Shown: positions 7,690-16,592 of the stretch, one piece after another | How the letters are laid out: the number at the start of each line of letters is the position of its first letter | Position numbering within the stretch: position 1 is the stretch's first letter | NCBI GenBank assembly: GCA_002839315.1 | Contig: PGXV01000011.1 | Coordinates: forward strand, 62,001 to 126,000 | Direction: 5' to 3' | Source of the DNA: Spirochaetae bacterium HGW-Spirochaetae-3 | Lineage (GTDB): Bacteria > Spirochaetota > Spirochaetia > Treponematales > UBA12059 | Length of the DNA stretch: 64,000 nucleotides | Position numbers and translations under genes: made by a program | Notes under the pieces: model-generated | What the model saw: only the letters and a program-made list of their open reading frames with translations | What the model was told of the DNA's origin: nothing | The model's database searches: none

Positions 7690-9627
7690 CTAAGCCAAGG
7701 GAAAACGCGACTCGACGAGGGTACCGGGCGCTTCCTGGACGATGCGAACGGTTCCGTTGAGCTGGGCCGCGAGGGCCCTAACGATCGTCAGGCCGAGCCC
7801 GTCCGCCGTTCCGTCCCGCAGTCCGCGCCCGTAGTCCCGCACCTCGAGCACGGCATCGCCCCCGTCCCGGAGGAAGCGAATGTCTATCCTGCCGCCCCGC
7901 CCCTCGCCGTAGCCGTGATATACGGCGTTGGCGATGATCTCGTGGAACAACAAGCCCAGCGATACGGCCGAGTCGAGCGACATCGGGATGTCATCGGCCT
8001 GGACGACCGCTTCGAAACGCGTTCCTACGCTCGCGACGTCGATGACCTGGGAGGATAGCACGTTGAGGTATTCGCGAATATCGACCCTGAGCGTCTCGGG
8101 TCTATCGGCGGCGATCAGGTACGCGGCCGCGAGCGCGGAGGTGCGAGACTGGATCCTGGACAGGGCTACGGTGACGTCGCCCGAGGTTCCGCCCTTCTGA
8201 AGCTCGATGAGGCTCTCGAGGAATTGAAAATTATTCTTTACCCTATGATGCAGCTCGCGTAGCAACAATTCCCTGTCGTCGAGCGCGTCCCGAAGCGCCT
8301 TGTCGTTCCGTTTGCGCTCGCTGATATCGCGGATGAAGGCGTGTATCAGCTGCCGATCGGAAAGCCTGACGGCCGACAGGCTGATCTCGGCCTCGAAGGC
8401 GGTACCGTCGCCGCGCTCGTGCGTCCACTCGAACAGCAACGATTCGCCGGAGCGCGCCCTCGACAGTATCGACAGCTCGAGCTCCTCGCTGGTCCGGCCG
8501 TCCGGCTGGAGCCTCGGGGAAAGGGCGGCGGGGTGCTTACCGACGATATCGCCGGCGGGCCGGTCGAGCAGCCTGCAGGCGCTCGCGTTGCATTCGAGCA
8601 CGACCAGCGACTCGTCGAGTATCAGGATGCCTTCCCCCGCCTCGTCGAACAGCTTCTTGAACCGCGTCTCCGATTCCGCCAGCTCCCGCTCGCGGACCGC
8701 GACCCTGGTCGACAGCCGCTGCTCCTCGCCGGCGAGGGCCTGCCTCTTGCGACGCTCCAGGTACAGCCCGTTCGAGAAGAACAGCGCCGCGACGAACGTC
8801 AGGACGCCGATCGCTACGACCATCTTCCGCGGCGTCTCGATAGTCTGGAGGTCGGACAACAGGGACGCGCGGGATTCATCGGCCATGATCGTGAACTCGC
8901 CGTTCCCGAGCGAGAACGAGCGGGACGTCATCAGGCTCCCTTGTTCCAATTCGAAAAGAGACGGATTACGGTCGTCGGAGGCCCAAAGGATGCGCCCCGC
9001 GCCGAACATCAGGAACGAGCGCCGACCCTCGCCTGTCGCCAGCGGGATCATGTACTTGTCGATGACGCGGCCGAGGCCGATAGCCGTGCCGAGCATCCCG
9101 GACATCCTGCCGCTTACGCGCACCGGGAACAGCACGATAAAGAACGGTTCGGAATTGACGGAAGAGCCGTTAAGCACGATAGGATCGTTACCGTCCTGGA
9201 ATCCGTTCCATAGCGCGGAGGAAGAGGCTACGAGGGCGGCGGTCGCATCTTCGGCCCCGGGCCTGGTCCAGACGAGCTCGGACGCTCCCGGCGTCGTAAC
9301 GAAGCAATACGAAAGGGATTCGCGATACGACTCGCCCTCGGCCTCGAGGAGGGCGACCATGGAAGCCCTCGTGCGGTGGCCCAGCAGGTACTCGGTGAAC
9401 GAATACGTCGCCAGGATACGGTTCTCCTGCATCAGGCGCTCGAACCCCTCCTCCATCGCGTTCCGCGCGAGCTCGACCTGTAGCGCCCGATTGCGTTCCG
9501 CCAGGTCGATATGCAGGCGCAGGGAAGCACGGTCTACGGCGATCCAGGCTACGGCTACCGCGATCGCCACGAGCGACGCCGAGACGAAGTATACGAGACG
9601 AGGCCACTGGTCGCTTCCGCGCTTCAT
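7690..9627 (-). CDS. membrane sensor histidine kinase, PAS plus HisKA_2 type
   Basis: Inner-membrane sensor of 645 residues. A first helix near residues 10-30 and a second near 260-280 bracket an extracytoplasmic sensor domain; then comes a PAS domain (about 315-430), a HisKA_2 dimerisation segment (ELHHRVKNNFQFLESL, phospho-acceptor near His460) and a HATPase domain with NAVYHGYG and DYGRGL motifs. This kinase class is common in Spirochaetes, Alphaproteobacteria and light/general stress systems. I start it at the ATG just before the first helix; an in-frame TTG 12 codons upstream (9663) is possible and neither has a clear ribosome site. No response regulator is adjacent on this strand; the divergent 9736-10981 pair encodes a membrane LuxR protein. 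Confidence 0.88.
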   Translation of the reverse strand: MKRGSDQWPRLVYFVSASLVAIAVAVAWIAVDRASLRLHIDLAERNRALQVELARNAMEEGFERLMQENRILATYSFTEYLLGHRTRASMVALLEAEGESYRESLSYCFVTTPGASELVWTRPGAEDATAALVASSSALWNGFQDGNDPIVLNGSSVNSEPFFIVLFPVRVSGRMSGMLGTAIGLGRVIDKYMIPLATGEGRRSFLMFGAGRILWASDDRNPSLFELEQGSLMTSRSFSLGNGEFTIMADESRASLLSDLQTIETPRKMVVAIGVLTFVAALFFSNGLYLERRKRQALAGEEQRLSTRVAVRERELAESETRFKKLFDEAGEGILILDESLVVLECNASACRLLDRPAGDIVGKHPAALSPRLQPDGRTSEELELSILSRARSGESLLFEWTHERGDGTAFEAEISLSAVRLSDRQLIHAFIRDISERKRNDKALRDALDDRELLLRELHHRVKNNFQFLESLIELQKGGTSGDVTVALSRIQSRTSALAAAYLIAADRPETLRVDIREYLNVLSSQVIDVASVGTRFEAVVQADDIPMSLDSAVSLGLLFHEIIANAVYHGYGEGRGGRIDIRFLRDGGDAVLEVRDYGRGLRDGTADGLGLTIVRALAAQLNGTVRIVQEAPGTLVESRFPLA

Positions 9628-9701
9628 GATCAGATGATAAGTCGCCAGACCCCATCGGTTCAAGGAAAATGAGGTACCGCGAAATTTCTTTCATTTTTTT
9701 C

Positions 9702-9729
9702 TTGACGATTTATCTATTATCTCTATACT
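9702..9729 (+). promoter_or_regulatory. sigma70-type promoter, possibly leaderless start
   Basis: TTGACG at 9702-9707 and TATACT at 9724-9729 with a 16-base spacer. The ATG at 9736 is only 6 bases beyond the -10, so the transcript would begin at or next to the start codon, and no ribosome site is present. Confidence 0.7.
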
Positions 9730-9735
9730 CAGCGA

Positions 9736-10266
9736 ATGAACTCGCGGCTAATCAATCCCCTCTGGGAAAGACTATCGGAAGAAAGCGCCGAGGCGCTCAG
9801 GATGTCGGAGAAGGAAGCGGCTGCGTTCCGCGCCAACAAGGTCGCCAGGCTCGTCGGGCTTCTCCCTTTCGTCGCCGGTTGCGACGACGCCCAGCGTACC
9901 GCGCTGGCTCATCTCGCGGTCTTCGTCGTCGCGAATCGGGGCGAGTCACGCCGCGTCTTCGACCATTCGCCCACCGATGACGCCGAACCGCTGGCCAGGC
10001 TACGGACGATAGCCGACTTCAAGGGCGGCGACGCGGCGACGCTGGAACGCGGCATGGCGCTACTCGGGCTCTGCATGGTCTCTGGCTATCGCCGTGACGC
10101 GGAACTAGACAGGATACTCGACGCGTACAACCCGGCGAACGTTGATAGTAGCAAGGCTGCCGTGGCTGAAAGCAGGTTCAGAGAAGTCATTGCAGTAACA
10201 AAACCGACCGAGCTTGACGCTATCCTCTCAATAGAGGAAGCAGAGAAAGGCTACTGGCAAGCATAA
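9736..10266 (+). CDS. hypothetical protein upstream of a membrane LuxR regulator
   Basis: Soluble helical protein of 176 residues that I do not recognise. It has no signal peptide, membrane segment or known catalytic motif. Its stop lies one base before the start of the LuxR-type gene, so the two are an operon and probably functionally linked. Base composition changes within the gene: the last ~40 codons (from about 10141) are clearly richer in A/T than the rest and this continues into the start of the next gene, suggesting either a recombination junction or a faster-evolving tail. Confidence 0.72.
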   Translation: MNSRLINPLWERLSEESAEALRMSEKEAAAFRANKVARLVGLLPFVAGCDDAQRTALAHLAVFVVANRGESRRVFDHSPTDDAEPLARLRTIADFKGGDAATLERGMALLGLCMVSGYRRDAELDRILDAYNPANVDSSKAAVAESRFREVIAVTKPTELDAILSIEEAEKGYWQA

Positions 10267-10267
10267 G

Positions 10268-10981
10268 ATGCCAAAGAAACTACGTGCTTCGGGCATACTA
10301 TTCGCCTCGATATTTATCTTCGGATTCCTAGTGAATTTCGTATTCGTTAGCATGAGGGAAGGAATAGTCCGAGCGTTTCTCCATCCATACCAGATATCCC
10401 TTGTAATCGTATCGAGTTTATTCCTGCTCAGCGCGTTTTTCGAGCGTCTTCGATGGATACAGCCGCTGATATTCATATGCCTAAGCCCCGTAAGTATTAT
10501 TACCGAAGCGCAGGGTATCTACGGCCTCGGTTTCTTCATCATGGGCGTACTGTTGCTCGAGCGGGCCGGCTTCTTCCTGAGGCATCGGGCTCCGCGCCTG
10601 CTCGCCGTGATGCTCTACCTGCTCGCGGTGGAGATAGCCGCGGTCCTGGTATCGAAGCGGCCGTTGGCGGACGCGGTCTCGCCTACCTTCTTCATAGTCG
10701 CGTTCGGCGTATTCCTGTGGTTCCTCTACAAGGACAGGATCACCGTCATACTCAAGGAGCCGAGGCCGCCGCTGTCGCTGACCGAGCGTGGCCTGTCGCA
10801 GGCGGAACGAACATTCGTGATGGCGACCCTGAGCGGGAAGTCCCAGAAGGAGATCGCCAAAGACTTCGAGCTCAAGGAGTCGACCATACGCAACACGCTC
10901 GTACACGCCTACAGGAAACTCGGGATCGAAGATCGCGTAGGCCTGGCCATCATGGGCGAACGCTACGAGATAAGCGAGTGA
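10268..10981 (+). CDS. membrane-bound LuxR-type transcription regulator
   Basis: The N-terminal ~155 residues form about five or six hydrophobic helices (for example ILFASIFIFGFLVNFVFV and ISLVIVSSLFLLSAFF), and the C-terminal ~65 residues are a LuxR/GerE helix-turn-helix: LTERGLSQAERTFVMATLSGKSQKEIAKDFELKESTIRNTLVHAYRKLGIEDR, shown here only as the region near residues 175-230. The regulator would bind DNA while anchored in the inner membrane, sensing something in or across it. It follows the hypothetical gene by one base. Its 3' end overlaps the convergent MATE gene by 19 bases. Confidence 0.85.
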   Translation: MPKKLRASGILFASIFIFGFLVNFVFVSMREGIVRAFLHPYQISLVIVSSLFLLSAFFERLRWIQPLIFICLSPVSIITEAQGIYGLGFFIMGVLLLERAGFFLRHRAPRLLAVMLYLLAVEIAAVLVSKRPLADAVSPTFFIVAFGVFLWFLYKDRITVILKEPRPPLSLTERGLSQAERTFVMATLSGKSQKEIAKDFELKESTIRNTLVHAYRKLGIEDRVGLAIMGERYEISE

Positions 10982-12303
10982 CGCCGCGCTGCCGGGATCG
11001 AGTACGCGAGGGTCAATAGTTCCGCTGCCGGCATCGCGAGCCAGACGCCTGTAGCGCCGAACGCCGCGGGTAGCGCCGTTATAGCCAGGACCGGCAACAA
11101 GAGGCCGCGTAGCGCGGCTATCGCCCCGGACCGACGCGCGTCGCAGCGGGCGGTAAACCACGCGGCCGCGACGGCGTTGAAGCCGTTGGCCAGGAATCCC
11201 ATACCGAACAGCGCGAAGCCCTTGGCGGCGATCTCCGCTATCCGCTCGTCGCCTCCGGTCCAGAACATCGCCGCCGCCCGTCCCCCGAGCGCCGCCAAGG
11301 CGAACGCCGCGCCTCCCGTAACGAAGGCGGCGCGCGCCGCTATGCGCAGGACTCCCGCTCCCGTAGACGCGTCGCCGGCGCCGTAGGCCCGACCGACGAT
11401 AGGCCCCATACCAATACATAGTCCGGTCACGACCATGGACTCGACGAACGACAGATACCCGGCCACGGTGAGGGCCGCGAGCCCGGCGGCTCCCATGGTC
11501 CTGAGGCAGGCCGCGTTGACCATCCAGGTGGTGAGCGTGATTGAATATTGCCCTATCAGCTCGGACAGCCCGTTCGCGAGGGCGGACGCGTATTCCCCGG
11601 GCCCGATCCGCGGCATGACGAACCGGAACGACGAGCGGCCGAGGAGGACGCGGGCGAGCCCCGCGACGCATCCTAATGCCGCGGCTATGCCGGTCGCGGC
11701 GGCGGCGCCCCGTACGCCGAGCCCCAGCGCCACGATGAGAAGCCAGTCGAGCGCTACGTTGGCGACGTTAGCGACGAGGCCGATGACCAGGGCGTCCATC
11801 GGCCGGCCCTCGGCCCGGGCGAATACCGAGAGCGTAATACTCAGCATCACGAAGAAGTAGCCGGGGGCCATTACCGACAGATAGTCGCGTAGCGTCGGGG
11901 ACAGCGCGCTGCCCCGAGCCAGGAAGGTCGCCACCGTATCGGCCGCCAGGCCGGAAGCGAGCGCCGCTACGCCGCAGACGGCGACCACGGTGATGGCGGC
12001 CGCGGAGAAATAGCGGGACGCGCGGTCCCGGTCGCCCGCCCCCAAGGCGACGGCGGCCTGGCTCGAGAACCCGACCGCTATGAACAGGGCCATGCCCATG
12101 AACGCGTACAGGAGCGGCAGTCCGAGGTTCACCGCCGCCAGCGCGTCCGGTCCCACGGCTCGGCCGAGGAAGGCCCCGTCGACGAGCACGACCCCCGAGG
12201 TCAGAATCATCGATATGATCGCCGGTATGGCGTTCGCCGCGAACGCCCCGCGCAGGCCCGCCCGTCCGTCCGATCCGGACGGCTTACTCATAGTCTTTCT
12301 CAT
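10963..12303 (-). CDS. MATE family efflux transporter
   Basis: Polytopic inner-membrane exporter of 446 residues with about 12 helices in two homologous halves; the halves begin near NAIPAIISMILTSGVVLVDGAFLG and the corresponding ELIGQYSITLTTWMVNAA segment. MATE proteins expel cationic drugs or metabolites using Na+ or H+ gradients. The ATG has an excellent GGAGGAG ribosome site 7 bases upstream. An AraC-type regulator with an effector-binding domain is encoded behind it on the same strand direction (12431-13285), a pairing often seen for drug efflux, though they are separated by 127 bases and control is not shown. Confidence 0.9.
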   Translation of the reverse strand: MRKTMSKPSGSDGRAGLRGAFAANAIPAIISMILTSGVVLVDGAFLGRAVGPDALAAVNLGLPLLYAFMGMALFIAVGFSSQAAVALGAGDRDRASRYFSAAAITVVAVCGVAALASGLAADTVATFLARGSALSPTLRDYLSVMAPGYFFVMLSITLSVFARAEGRPMDALVIGLVANVANVALDWLLIVALGLGVRGAAAATGIAAALGCVAGLARVLLGRSSFRFVMPRIGPGEYASALANGLSELIGQYSITLTTWMVNAACLRTMGAAGLAALTVAGYLSFVESMVVTGLCIGMGPIVGRAYGAGDASTGAGVLRIAARAAFVTGGAAFALAALGGRAAAMFWTGGDERIAEIAAKGFALFGMGFLANGFNAVAAAWFTARCDARRSGAIAALRGLLLPVLAITALPAAFGATGVWLAMPAAELLTLAYSIPAARRHSLIS

Positions 12304-12430
12304 AGCGCTACTCCTCCTATCATGTTGGAGGAGCCTACCCCGGTCGACGGTATCGCCGATTCTGGGCTTCAGGCGCGGGTAGCATCACGGCGCGACATCC
12401 CTGTTCTGATTTTCCGCTATTTCAACCTAG

Positions 12431-13285
12431 TCAGCCGCGCGCGGGAACGCATATGTCGCAGGCTATCGAACCGTCCGGGCGGCCGTCCGAGCGATAGAGC
12501 TCGAGAGAGGGACCGTCGCCGAGGGTCAGACCGTGCTTGGGCATCCATACCGCTATGAGCTCGTTGTAGCCGTATATCATGTCCGTTACCCTCGAGTCGA
12601 ACGAATAGACGGCATAGACGCGCCGCGGTATGCGCAGGAACGCGGGGCCGCGCCCCTCGGGCACCTCGACGCATAGGTCGTACACCGATCGGGACGGATC
12701 GCCCGTGATCGGATCGTCGCGGGATATGCCTATAAAGTGCGGGTCGATGCCGGGGAATTTCACCGCCGCCCTGATGCAGAACGAGTGCCACGCCGGATGG
12801 AGATCCTCGTAGCGCCCCCGGAAGCGCTCCCGGTACAGGGTCAAAGCCGGGATGGTCCGAACCGAGCAGACGGACTCCAGGCGCCGTGCGGCCGTCTCGT
12901 CGGACCGTGTCGACGCGATCCTGAGCATAAGGTCCCGATACGCGGAAGGAACCGCCGAAGCGGGGTCGGAACGATAGGCGGACGGACTCGCGCCGTAGCG
13001 GCGCCTGAACGCGACGGCGAAGTTGGAACTGGAGTAGCCGGCCTCCGCGGCGATCTCGGTGACGCTCATGCCGGGGCTCTTCAAGAGACGGCAGGCGGCC
13101 CGTTCCAGGCGCAGGCGCAGGAGGAATTCGCCGAGCGGCTCTCCGGCCACGGCCTTGAAGATGCGCCCGAAATGGTCGACCGAGTAAGTTGCGCGCTCGG
13201 CTACGTCGCGGGCGCTCGGGCGCTCGTCGGGATGCTCGTATATCCATGAGACGGCTTCTTCGATTACCTTGGCATGGTCGACCAC
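12431..13285 (-). CDS. AraC family regulator with GyrI-like effector domain
   Basis: Protein of 284 residues with the DNA-binding part at the N-terminus: two helix-turn-helix units (SARDVAERATYSVDHFGRIFKAV and VTEIAAEAGYSSSNFAVAFRRRYGASPSAYR, near residues 20-110) followed by a GyrI-like/SOUL-fold effector-binding domain (about 120-284), the Rob/BmrR-type arrangement that binds small lipophilic molecules. The start is a GTG with no ribosome site; TATCCT ends 6 bases before it. The gene lies upstream of the MATE exporter and downstream of a radical SAM gene, all on the minus strand. Confidence 0.87.
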   Translation of the reverse strand: MVDHAKVIEEAVSWIYEHPDERPSARDVAERATYSVDHFGRIFKAVAGEPLGEFLLRLRLERAACRLLKSPGMSVTEIAAEAGYSSSNFAVAFRRRYGASPSAYRSDPASAVPSAYRDLMLRIASTRSDETAARRLESVCSVRTIPALTLYRERFRGRYEDLHPAWHSFCIRAAVKFPGIDPHFIGISRDDPITGDPSRSVYDLCVEVPEGRGPAFLRIPRRVYAVYSFDSRVTDMIYGYNELIAVWMPKHGLTLGDGPSLELYRSDGRPDGSIACDICVPARG

Positions 13286-13323
13286 CGATACAGGATACTA
13301 CGCGGGGGTTCCGGCCGTCACGC

Positions 13324-14292
13324 CTATTCGACGAGGCCTTCCTTGCATAGATAATCGCAGAAGAAGCAGACGTCCCCGGTCTTGCCTGGGAAGCGGACGC
13401 CCTCCCTCTCGAGGCGCTCCCGTACCGCGCCGAGGCCCGTCTCGTAGCAGGCCCGTACCTGCGGCCGCTCGGCGGCGTTGCGCATCAGCTCGCCGAACGA
13501 GTTCCTGACCGTCCCTATCTTCAGCTGCGGATTCTCGTTGGCGAAGCCGCAGCACACCGCGACCGACCCGTCCGGATGCGCGTAGAGCACGTTCCCGGGC
13601 CCCTCGCAGTAGTCGTCGACGAACCACCGGGCCGCGCTCCATGCCCCTTCTTCGGCCGAGCGGGACCTGGGAGACCGAAGCACCGGCACGATGAGTCCGC
13701 CCCCGTCGTCGGGCGCCGATTCGTCGCGCGCCAGATAGGCCGCGTCGACGATGCGCGACGGTTCGCCGAGCTCCGAATCGATACGGCCGCCGAGCGATGC
13801 CGCGACGACGCCAAGGTCCCGGAAGAACGTCTCGTCGTCGGGAGATCGCACGGACAGTATCTCGGCGGCGTCCTTGCGTCCCCATACTTCGAAGACGGCG
13901 CCGAGGAACTCGGCTACGCGCTCCGGCGTCTGCCCGTGGTACGCGTCGTAGCTCAGCCCGACGATGCCGTCGAAACCCGCGTCCGACACGGCCCCGAGCG
14001 CGGAGCGCAGATCGCCGGAATCGGCCCACCAGTCCCCGTTGGTCATCAGGCGATCGAAGAACAGGCCTCGCTCGACGGCGGCCCGCGACATCCCCACGAG
14101 GAAGTCGAGCCGCAGGAAGGGCTCGCCGCCCGAGAAGCCGATACGCTCGATGCCGCCGTCGGCGCACGAATCGAGGAAGGCGACGGCGTCGGCGACGGCC
14201 AGCTCGCCGGGGCCGCGGCTTACGCGGCAATGAGAACACCGCAGGTTGCACCGGCCCGTAGGCGCGAAGATGATCTCTTCCGGTTGAAACAT
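13324..14292 (-). CDS. radical SAM protein with C-terminal Cys-rich (SPASM-like) domain
   Basis: The N-terminus carries the radical SAM cluster motif CxxxCxxC (Cys15, Cys19, Cys22) and the GGEP motif (FSGGEPFLR), so it should bind a 4Fe-4S cluster and cleave S-adenosylmethionine. The C-terminal ~100 residues contain at least seven more cysteines (for example VCC, CFFCDYLC), typical of SPASM/twitch domains that hold auxiliary Fe-S clusters in peptide-modifying and anaerobic sulfatase-maturing enzymes. Length 322. The promoter looks leaderless: TTGAGC, 17 bases, TACGCT, 6 bases, ATG. No short precursor peptide is evident next to it; substrate unknown. Confidence 0.85.
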   Translation of the reverse strand: MFQPEEIIFAPTGRCNLRCSHCRVSRGPGELAVADAVAFLDSCADGGIERIGFSGGEPFLRLDFLVGMSRAAVERGLFFDRLMTNGDWWADSGDLRSALGAVSDAGFDGIVGLSYDAYHGQTPERVAEFLGAVFEVWGRKDAAEILSVRSPDDETFFRDLGVVAASLGGRIDSELGEPSRIVDAAYLARDESAPDDGGGLIVPVLRSPRSRSAEEGAWSAARWFVDDYCEGPGNVLYAHPDGSVAVCCGFANENPQLKIGTVRNSFGELMRNAAERPQVRACYETGLGAVRERLEREGVRFPGKTGDVCFFCDYLCKEGLVE

Positions 14293-14427
14293 GACGATAG
14301 CGTAGACCTAAGCGGGCCGAGGCTCAAGGGGCGGCGCGGCGCTACTTCTCGGTTCGAACCATCTTTTCGCTTGAACGCCGGGCGCTCGGGGATAGAATGG
14401 ACGCGAACGGAGACGAGGGAGCGATAC

Positions 14428-15426
14428 ATGGAACGATTGACGGTCGCGGCCGAGACGGCGGCGGCGGTGAGCGGGTTCACGGGAACGGTAGCCGTGTCCG
14501 ACGCCTCGGGGCCGATATTCAGGAAGGCGTTCGGATACCGGAACAGGGCGGACATGCTACCCAACGACGAGGGTACCCGCTTCGCGATAGCGTCGGGCAC
14601 CAAGCCGTTCACGGCGCTCGGGATAGGGCGGCTCGTACAGGAGGGTAAGTTGACCCTCTCGGCTCCGGTCGGCGACGTTGCACAGGATTTCGCCGGTTGG
14701 ATAGACCCCTCGGCGACGATAGGCCAGCTCCTGACGCACCGGTCCGGCTGCTACGACTACCTCGACGAGGAGACGATGGAGGACTACGATAACTTCCGCG
14801 TCGCCCTGCCGTGGTACGACCTCGAGACGCCCTCCGACTACCTCCCGCTCTTCGCGGGACACGCGCCTAAATTCGATCCGGGGGAGCGCTTCTCGTACTC
14901 GAACGGCGGATACGTCGCCCTCGGCGCGCTCATCGAACGAATATCGGGCCAGCGTTACCGCGACTTCATCAAGGCCGAGGTACTCGATCCGGCCGGCATG
15001 ACGGATTCTGGCTTCTTCGCGTTCGACGCGCTGCCGTCGAACGTCGCCGCCGGCTACCTGGACGGAGGCCTGCGTACCAACGTCTACCGACTTCCTATCC
15101 GCGGCGGCGGGGACGGCGGCATGTATACCACCGCGGCCGACCTCGACGCGTTCTGGCGTTCCCTGCTCGGCCACCGTATCCTGCGCGAAGGACTCCTCGA
15201 GGACTGGCTCTCCCCCAGGGCCGAGATTAGCGAGAGGACCTCCTACGCCTACGGCTTCTACCGCCGGAAGAAGGACGGCTCGTACTATATCGTCGGGAGC
15301 GACCACGGCGTCGGCTTCGACTCCAGGTACCTCCCCGAGCGCGACCTCGTCGTTTCCATACTGTCCAACGAGAGCGACGGCGAGGAGGCGATGCGGGACG
15401 CGATACTAGGCTGCCTCGACGGCTAG
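14428..15426 (+). CDS. beta-lactamase-fold serine hydrolase (class C-like/esterase)
   Basis: Serine hydrolase of 332 residues of the beta-lactamase/penicillin-binding fold. It has the SxxK nucleophile motif (SGTK in FAIASGTKPFTALG) and the YxN motif (FSYSNGGY). No signal peptide is visible, so it is probably cytoplasmic, as many family esterases and D-aminopeptidase-like proteins are. The ATG follows a GAGGGAG ribosome site; the long open frame upstream is a shadow of the opposite-strand radical SAM gene. Its stop overlaps the convergent MFS gene by four bases. Substrate unknown; beta-lactam resistance should not be assumed. Confidence 0.85.
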   Translation: MERLTVAAETAAAVSGFTGTVAVSDASGPIFRKAFGYRNRADMLPNDEGTRFAIASGTKPFTALGIGRLVQEGKLTLSAPVGDVAQDFAGWIDPSATIGQLLTHRSGCYDYLDEETMEDYDNFRVALPWYDLETPSDYLPLFAGHAPKFDPGERFSYSNGGYVALGALIERISGQRYRDFIKAEVLDPAGMTDSGFFAFDALPSNVAAGYLDGGLRTNVYRLPIRGGGDGGMYTTAADLDAFWRSLLGHRILREGLLEDWLSPRAEISERTSYAYGFYRRKKDGSYYIVGSDHGVGFDSRYLPERDLVVSILSNESDGEEAMRDAILGCLDG

Positions 15427-16592
15427 ACGTCCCCGGGACGGCGGCCTAACGCCCGCCGGGGCAGGAACGCCATGGCGGCAGTGATCGCGGCGAGGACCCC
15501 GAAGCCTATCGGCAGCCCAGCTCCGGCCGCCCGCCCTACGCCGACGTTCAGCGCGGCCGCTACGAGCTCCGCGACCATCGCGTTGACCGAAAGCGCGGTA
15601 GCCCGCTCAGAACCTACGACGCGTTCGTTCTGTAGCGAAGCCGACAACGGCCTAAACATCGCCGCCGAGACCGCTATAGCGAGCAGCGCGACGACGCCGA
15701 GCGCGGCCGCGTCAGATAGCGCGAGCGCGGCCAGGCTTAGCGCCACGATTGTCAGCAACGACCTGAATACGCGCTCGCGGCCGAATGCCCGTACGATACG
15801 CCAGGATCCGGCGGCGGCCAGGGCTACGCCCTGTATCGCCGCGAAGAGCGCCCCGAACGCCGCTATGGGAATACCCGCCCGCTCGTACTGGAGCGGCGCG
15901 AGGAACACGGTAGCGGATTGGGCCGCCTCGCCCATGACGGCCGACGCGACGAGGAACAGCATGAGACCGCGGTCCTTCGACAACGCGGCTAAGGCGTAAC
16001 GAAGGCCGCTGCCGGGCTGAGGCGAGCCGGATCGACGGAGCTCCTGGCCTTCGCCCATATCGACCAGCAAATAAGAACAGGCCAAGGCGGCTGCGTACGG
16101 AACGATCGTACCATACGCGGTAATCCTGAGCGAACCGGCATACAAGAGCGGGGCCGCAATAGACGCGACGAGCAATCCGAAACCGCTCGCGGCGTGCCAC
16201 CGCCCGAACGCCTTATCGGATTCCGCCGCACCCACCGAGCGGTATAGTAATGCCTCGGTGCATCCGCTCAGTGCCGAGAGCGCCAGAGAGAGGAGCAAGC
16301 GCTCGGCCAGGAAGCCGGAGAAACCCGACGCGAACGAAAATACGACCTTGGAGGCAAGGAAGACCACATTGCCGACGAGGAGCGTCCGTCGATAGCCGAA
16401 GCGATCGGCGAAGCGTCCCCATGGCGCCTCCAGGATAACGGTGAGTATCCACGATATAGACTCTATGAGGAAAAGTCCCTGGATATCGAGGCCGTACGTC
16501 CGACGGTAAATGGTAGCTATGGGGGCGTAGAATACGATTCCCTGCAGGAACGCTATGAGCACCAGCAGGCGGTAGTTGCGGGTATGAGGCAT
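15423..16592 (-). CDS. MFS transporter
   Basis: Major facilitator superfamily protein of 389 residues with about 12 hydrophobic segments and the motif A-like loop GRFADRFGYRRTLLVGN after helix 2. It resembles small drug or metabolite exporters with an N-terminal GLDIQGLFLIESISWI segment. There is no strong ribosome site. The 3' end overlaps the serine hydrolase gene. Substrate cannot be predicted. Confidence 0.87.
   Translation of the reverse strand: MPHTRNYRLLVLIAFLQGIVFYAPIATIYRRTYGLDIQGLFLIESISWILTVILEAPWGRFADRFGYRRTLLVGNVVFLASKVVFSFASGFSGFLAERLLLSLALSALSGCTEALLYRSVGAAESDKAFGRWHAASGFGLLVASIAAPLLYAGSLRITAYGTIVPYAAALACSYLLVDMGEGQELRRSGSPQPGSGLRYALAALSKDRGLMLFLVASAVMGEAAQSATVFLAPLQYERAGIPIAAFGALFAAIQGVALAAAGSWRIVRAFGRERVFRSLLTIVALSLAALALSDAAALGVVALLAIAVSAAMFRPLSASLQNERVVGSERATALSVNAMVAELVAAALNVGVGRAAGAGLPIGFGVLAAITAAMAFLPRRALGRRPGDV

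Noticed and set aside
14428-15426. Beta-lactamase giving antibiotic resistance
   Set aside because: The fold motifs are shared with esterases and peptidases, and there is no signal peptide to bring it to the periplasm.
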